Shown here piece after piece: positions 62,131-64,000 of a DNA stretch of 64,000 nt. Position 1 is the first letter of the stretch. Each line of letters starts with the position of its first letter. The notes beneath the pieces were generated by a model. That model searched no databases. It had not been told where the DNA came from and was given only the letters and a program-made list of their open reading frames with translations. Made by a program: the position numbers and the translations under genes. Source of the DNA: Gordonia amarae NBRC 15530 (lineage in GTDB: Bacteria; Actinomycetota; Actinomycetes; Mycobacteriales; Mycobacteriaceae); NCBI RefSeq assembly GCF_000241345.1, contig NZ_BAED01000046.1:1-64000 (forward strand), given 5' to 3'.

Positions 62131-63488
62131 TTGATGTTGACCTGCGCTCCCTTAAGCGAGGCTCCGCCGATCATGGTGACCCAGGTGGGAACCTGCTCCG
62201 GGTTGTTCCCGGTGGTGCTGCCGTAGACGACCTTCAACTGATTGACGTACTCCGCGTTGTCATAGGGGTTGGCCGCAATGGTCCCGGCCGGAACCACGCT
62301 GTTCTGGCTCGGCGGGCTGATCGGCCAGTCCTCGCTGAGCGTCGGGATGTCCCTCGGCCCGGCATTGCGTGAGGGCGGCTGGTACGAGCCCTCGCCGAGG
62401 CCACCACCCGGGTACTGCGGGAACGGACGGCCGTTGGTCGGCGTGTCGTAGCAGATGGCCGGACGGTTGTAGTCGAAGAACCGGGGCTCGTCCTGGTTGG
62501 GCAGGTAACGCCCACGCGGGTTGACGAACTGCAGGTTCACGCGGGGACCCGGGTTGGGAGTGCCCTTGCCGGTGACCTTGTTGGCCTCGGGGATGGTGCT
62601 GGCGAAGTTCTTGAACGTGCAGGTGAACGTCGGCGACTGCCGTGCCGCACCCCGCATGAACGGCTCGCCCTTGATGATGACGTCGAGCAGATCCTGGCGG
62701 TTGGTCTGCAGCCAGCCGGTGGTGTCGGTGGCCGCGGTGCCCAGCGTCGAGATCAGATTCCGCAGGTCGGACTGCTTCTCCACGACGGTGTTGCCGGTGG
62801 TCCGCAGGTTGTCGAGGCCGTCGATGATGTTCGGGAGCGCCTCGGAGTAGGTCTGCGAGAAGTCCGACAGACCGCGCAGCGTGCCCTCGAGATCGGGCAG
62901 CACCTTGTTGATGCCGCTGAAGACCTTGTTGAGGTCGGAGATGGTGGTGCGCAGTTCGTCGCCGCGACCCTCGAGCGCCTTCGACAGCGCCGTCAGGGTG
63001 ATGTTCAGATCCTGCGGCGGGACGGCCTGGAGGACCGGCAGGAGCTTGTCGAACATCTCCTGGATCTCCTTGGCGTTGCCGCTCTGGTCGGTCAGGATCG
63101 TCGCGTTCTTGACACTCGCAAGCGTGGGACCGCCTGAGCTGTCAGGCACCCTGAGGTCGACGAAGCGTTCACCGAAGAGGGTCTTGGGCAGGATGCGTGC
63201 GGTCGTGTCGGCCGGCAGCTTCTTAGCCATGTCGGGTTTGAGGCCGAGGGTGACCACAACCTTGCCGGCGGTCGTCGGCTTGATCTCGCGGACCTCGCCC
63301 ACGAGCACGCCGCGCGCCTTGACGTCGGCCTGGTTGGGCAGCGCGTTGCCCGCCGAGTCGGTGGTGAACTTGACGGTGGTGAACGAGGTGAACGCCTTGT
63401 TGAACTGCAGGATTGTGAAGGCCAGGAAGCCGACGCAGACCAGCAGGAAGACGAGGCCGAGCAGTCGTTGACGAACTGTTGAGGACAT
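62127..63488 (-). CDS. mceA: MCE-family protein, mce operon 2 position A
   Basis: 453 aa. Anchor LLGLVFLLVCVGFLAFTILQF (about 9-29), MCE domain with ADVKARGVLVGEVREIKP, long helices, then a Pro/Asn/Gly-rich tail of about 150 residues with PNPGPRVNLQFVNPRGRYLP. A Cys pair (FTCTF, AICYD) may close this tail. It begins 7 bp after the yrbE-B stop. Confidence 0.9.
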   Translation of the reverse strand: MSSTVRQRLLGLVFLLVCVGFLAFTILQFNKAFTSFTTVKFTTDSAGNALPNQADVKARGVLVGEVREIKPTTAGKVVVTLGLKPDMAKKLPADTTARILPKTLFGERFVDLRVPDSSGGPTLASVKNATILTDQSGNAKEIQEMFDKLLPVLQAVPPQDLNITLTALSKALEGRGDELRTTISDLNKVFSGINKVLPDLEGTLRGLSDFSQTYSEALPNIIDGLDNLRTTGNTVVEKQSDLRNLISTLGTAATDTTGWLQTNRQDLLDVIIKGEPFMRGAARQSPTFTCTFKNFASTIPEANKVTGKGTPNPGPRVNLQFVNPRGRYLPNQDEPRFFDYNRPAICYDTPTNGRPFPQYPGGGLGEGSYQPPSRNAGPRDIPTLSEDWPISPPSQNSVVPAGTIAANPYDNAEYVNQLKVVYGSTTGNNPEQVPTWVTMIGGASLKGAQVNIK

Positions 63489-63495
63489 CGGGCGC

Positions 63496-64000
63496 CTAGC
63501 CTCCCACTCGAACGGTTGTCGTCGTACCCCAGATGGCGAGGCCGAGGAAGAAGTCCAGCAGCGCGATCAGCACGAGCGCCGCACGCACCGCGTGACCCAC
63601 GGCCACGCCCACACCGGCGGGTCCGCCGCTGGCGAAGTAGCCGTAGTAGCAGTGCACCAAGATGATCACGAACGCGAATACCAGCACCTTGCCGAACGAC
63701 CACAACACGTCTTCAGGTGGCAGGAACAGATTGAAGTAGTGGTCGTATGAGCCGGTGGACTGACCGTTGAACACGGTGGTGACCGTGCGGGACGCGAAGT
63801 AGGCCGAGATCAGGCCGAGCACATACAGCGGGATGACCGCGATGAAGCCGGCGATGACACGGGTGGACACCAGGTACGGCACCGACGGGACGGCCATGAC
63901 CTCCATGGCGTCGACCTCTTCGGAGATCCGCATGGCGCCGAGCTGGGCGGTGAAGCCGCAGCCGACCGTCGCCGACAGCGCGAGCGCGGCGACCAGCGGC
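63496..64000 (-). CDS. yrbEB: YrbE-type permease B, mce operon 2 (partial, cut by the window edge)
   Basis: The visible 168 residues cover the C-terminal part. They begin with the coupling motif MRISEEVDAMEVMAVPSVPYL and end GTTTTVRVGG. MlaE/YrbE family, closely similar to the operon-1 copy at 34423. The start lies outside the window. Confidence 0.92.
   Translation of the reverse strand, partial: PLVAALALSATVGCGFTAQLGAMRISEEVDAMEVMAVPSVPYLVSTRVIAGFIAVIPLYVLGLISAYFASRTVTTVFNGQSTGSYDHYFNLFLPPEDVLWSFGKVLVFAFVIILVHCYYGYFASGGPAGVGVAVGHAVRAALVLIALLDFFLGLAIWGTTTTVRVGG

Overview
The window is high-GC actinobacterial DNA, most likely from the order Mycobacteriales and probably a Gordonia-like genus. 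The evidence is two complete or nearly complete mce lipid-import operons with yrbE permeases and Mce-associated proteins, an actinobacterial rpoB-rpoC pair with a mycobacterial-type start, and strong G/C bias at third codon positions. GTG and TTG starts, ATGA/TGATG gene overlaps and probable leaderless genes are common. The genus is an inference.

Layout. 1-5.8 kb: a fadD-type acyl-CoA synthetase (minus) diverges from a large indolepyruvate:ferredoxin oxidoreductase (plus). 5.8-13.6 kb: a minus-strand operon of APC permease, two DUF1989 proteins, a carboxyltransferase-only urea/guanidine-carboxylase homologue and allophanate hydrolase, read away from a divergent TetR gene. Two matching 20-bp palindromes lie in the shared promoter. 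13.6-19.4 kb: a proline-rich membrane protein, a MarR regulator and a valine-catabolic operon (mmsA, acyl-CoA dehydrogenase, mmsB). 19.4-24.1 kb: flavodoxin, a small unknown protein coupled to a SixA-like phosphatase, carboxylesterase, SRPBCC protein and secreted lipase. 24.1-26.8 kb: an accessory-looking stretch with a 58-aa ORF, large hairpins and two paralogous small secreted proteins. 26.8-36.8 kb: mce operon 1 (yrbEAB-mceABCDEF plus two accessory genes) with a divergent TetR. 37-38.8 kb: NYN-domain and Uma2-type proteins. 38.8-46 kb: a catabolic or transport operon (P450 remnant, CMD protein, frameshifted MmgE/PrpD, SDR, lipoprotein binding protein, fused LivH-LivM-LivG). 46.1-53.6 kb: rpoC and rpoB. 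53.9-64 kb: two Mce-associated proteins and mce operon 2, running off the right edge.

The least expected signals are two families of short palindromic repeats. One copy of about 100 bp is inserted in frame inside the oxidoreductase gene, adding about 36 residues. In other copies the outer arm itself supplies the TGA stop codon of the neighbouring gene. Other points of interest are an operon for a urea/guanidine-type pathway whose carboxylase lacks its biotin carboxylase and biotin carrier domains; a probable deletion scar joining a headless P450 to a headless IclR regulator; two apparent single-base frameshifts; a three-in-one Liv transporter; a new-looking pair of secreted paralogues; and a 58-aa ORF between strong hairpins. 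No phage, IS element, CRISPR array, tRNA or rRNA was seen.
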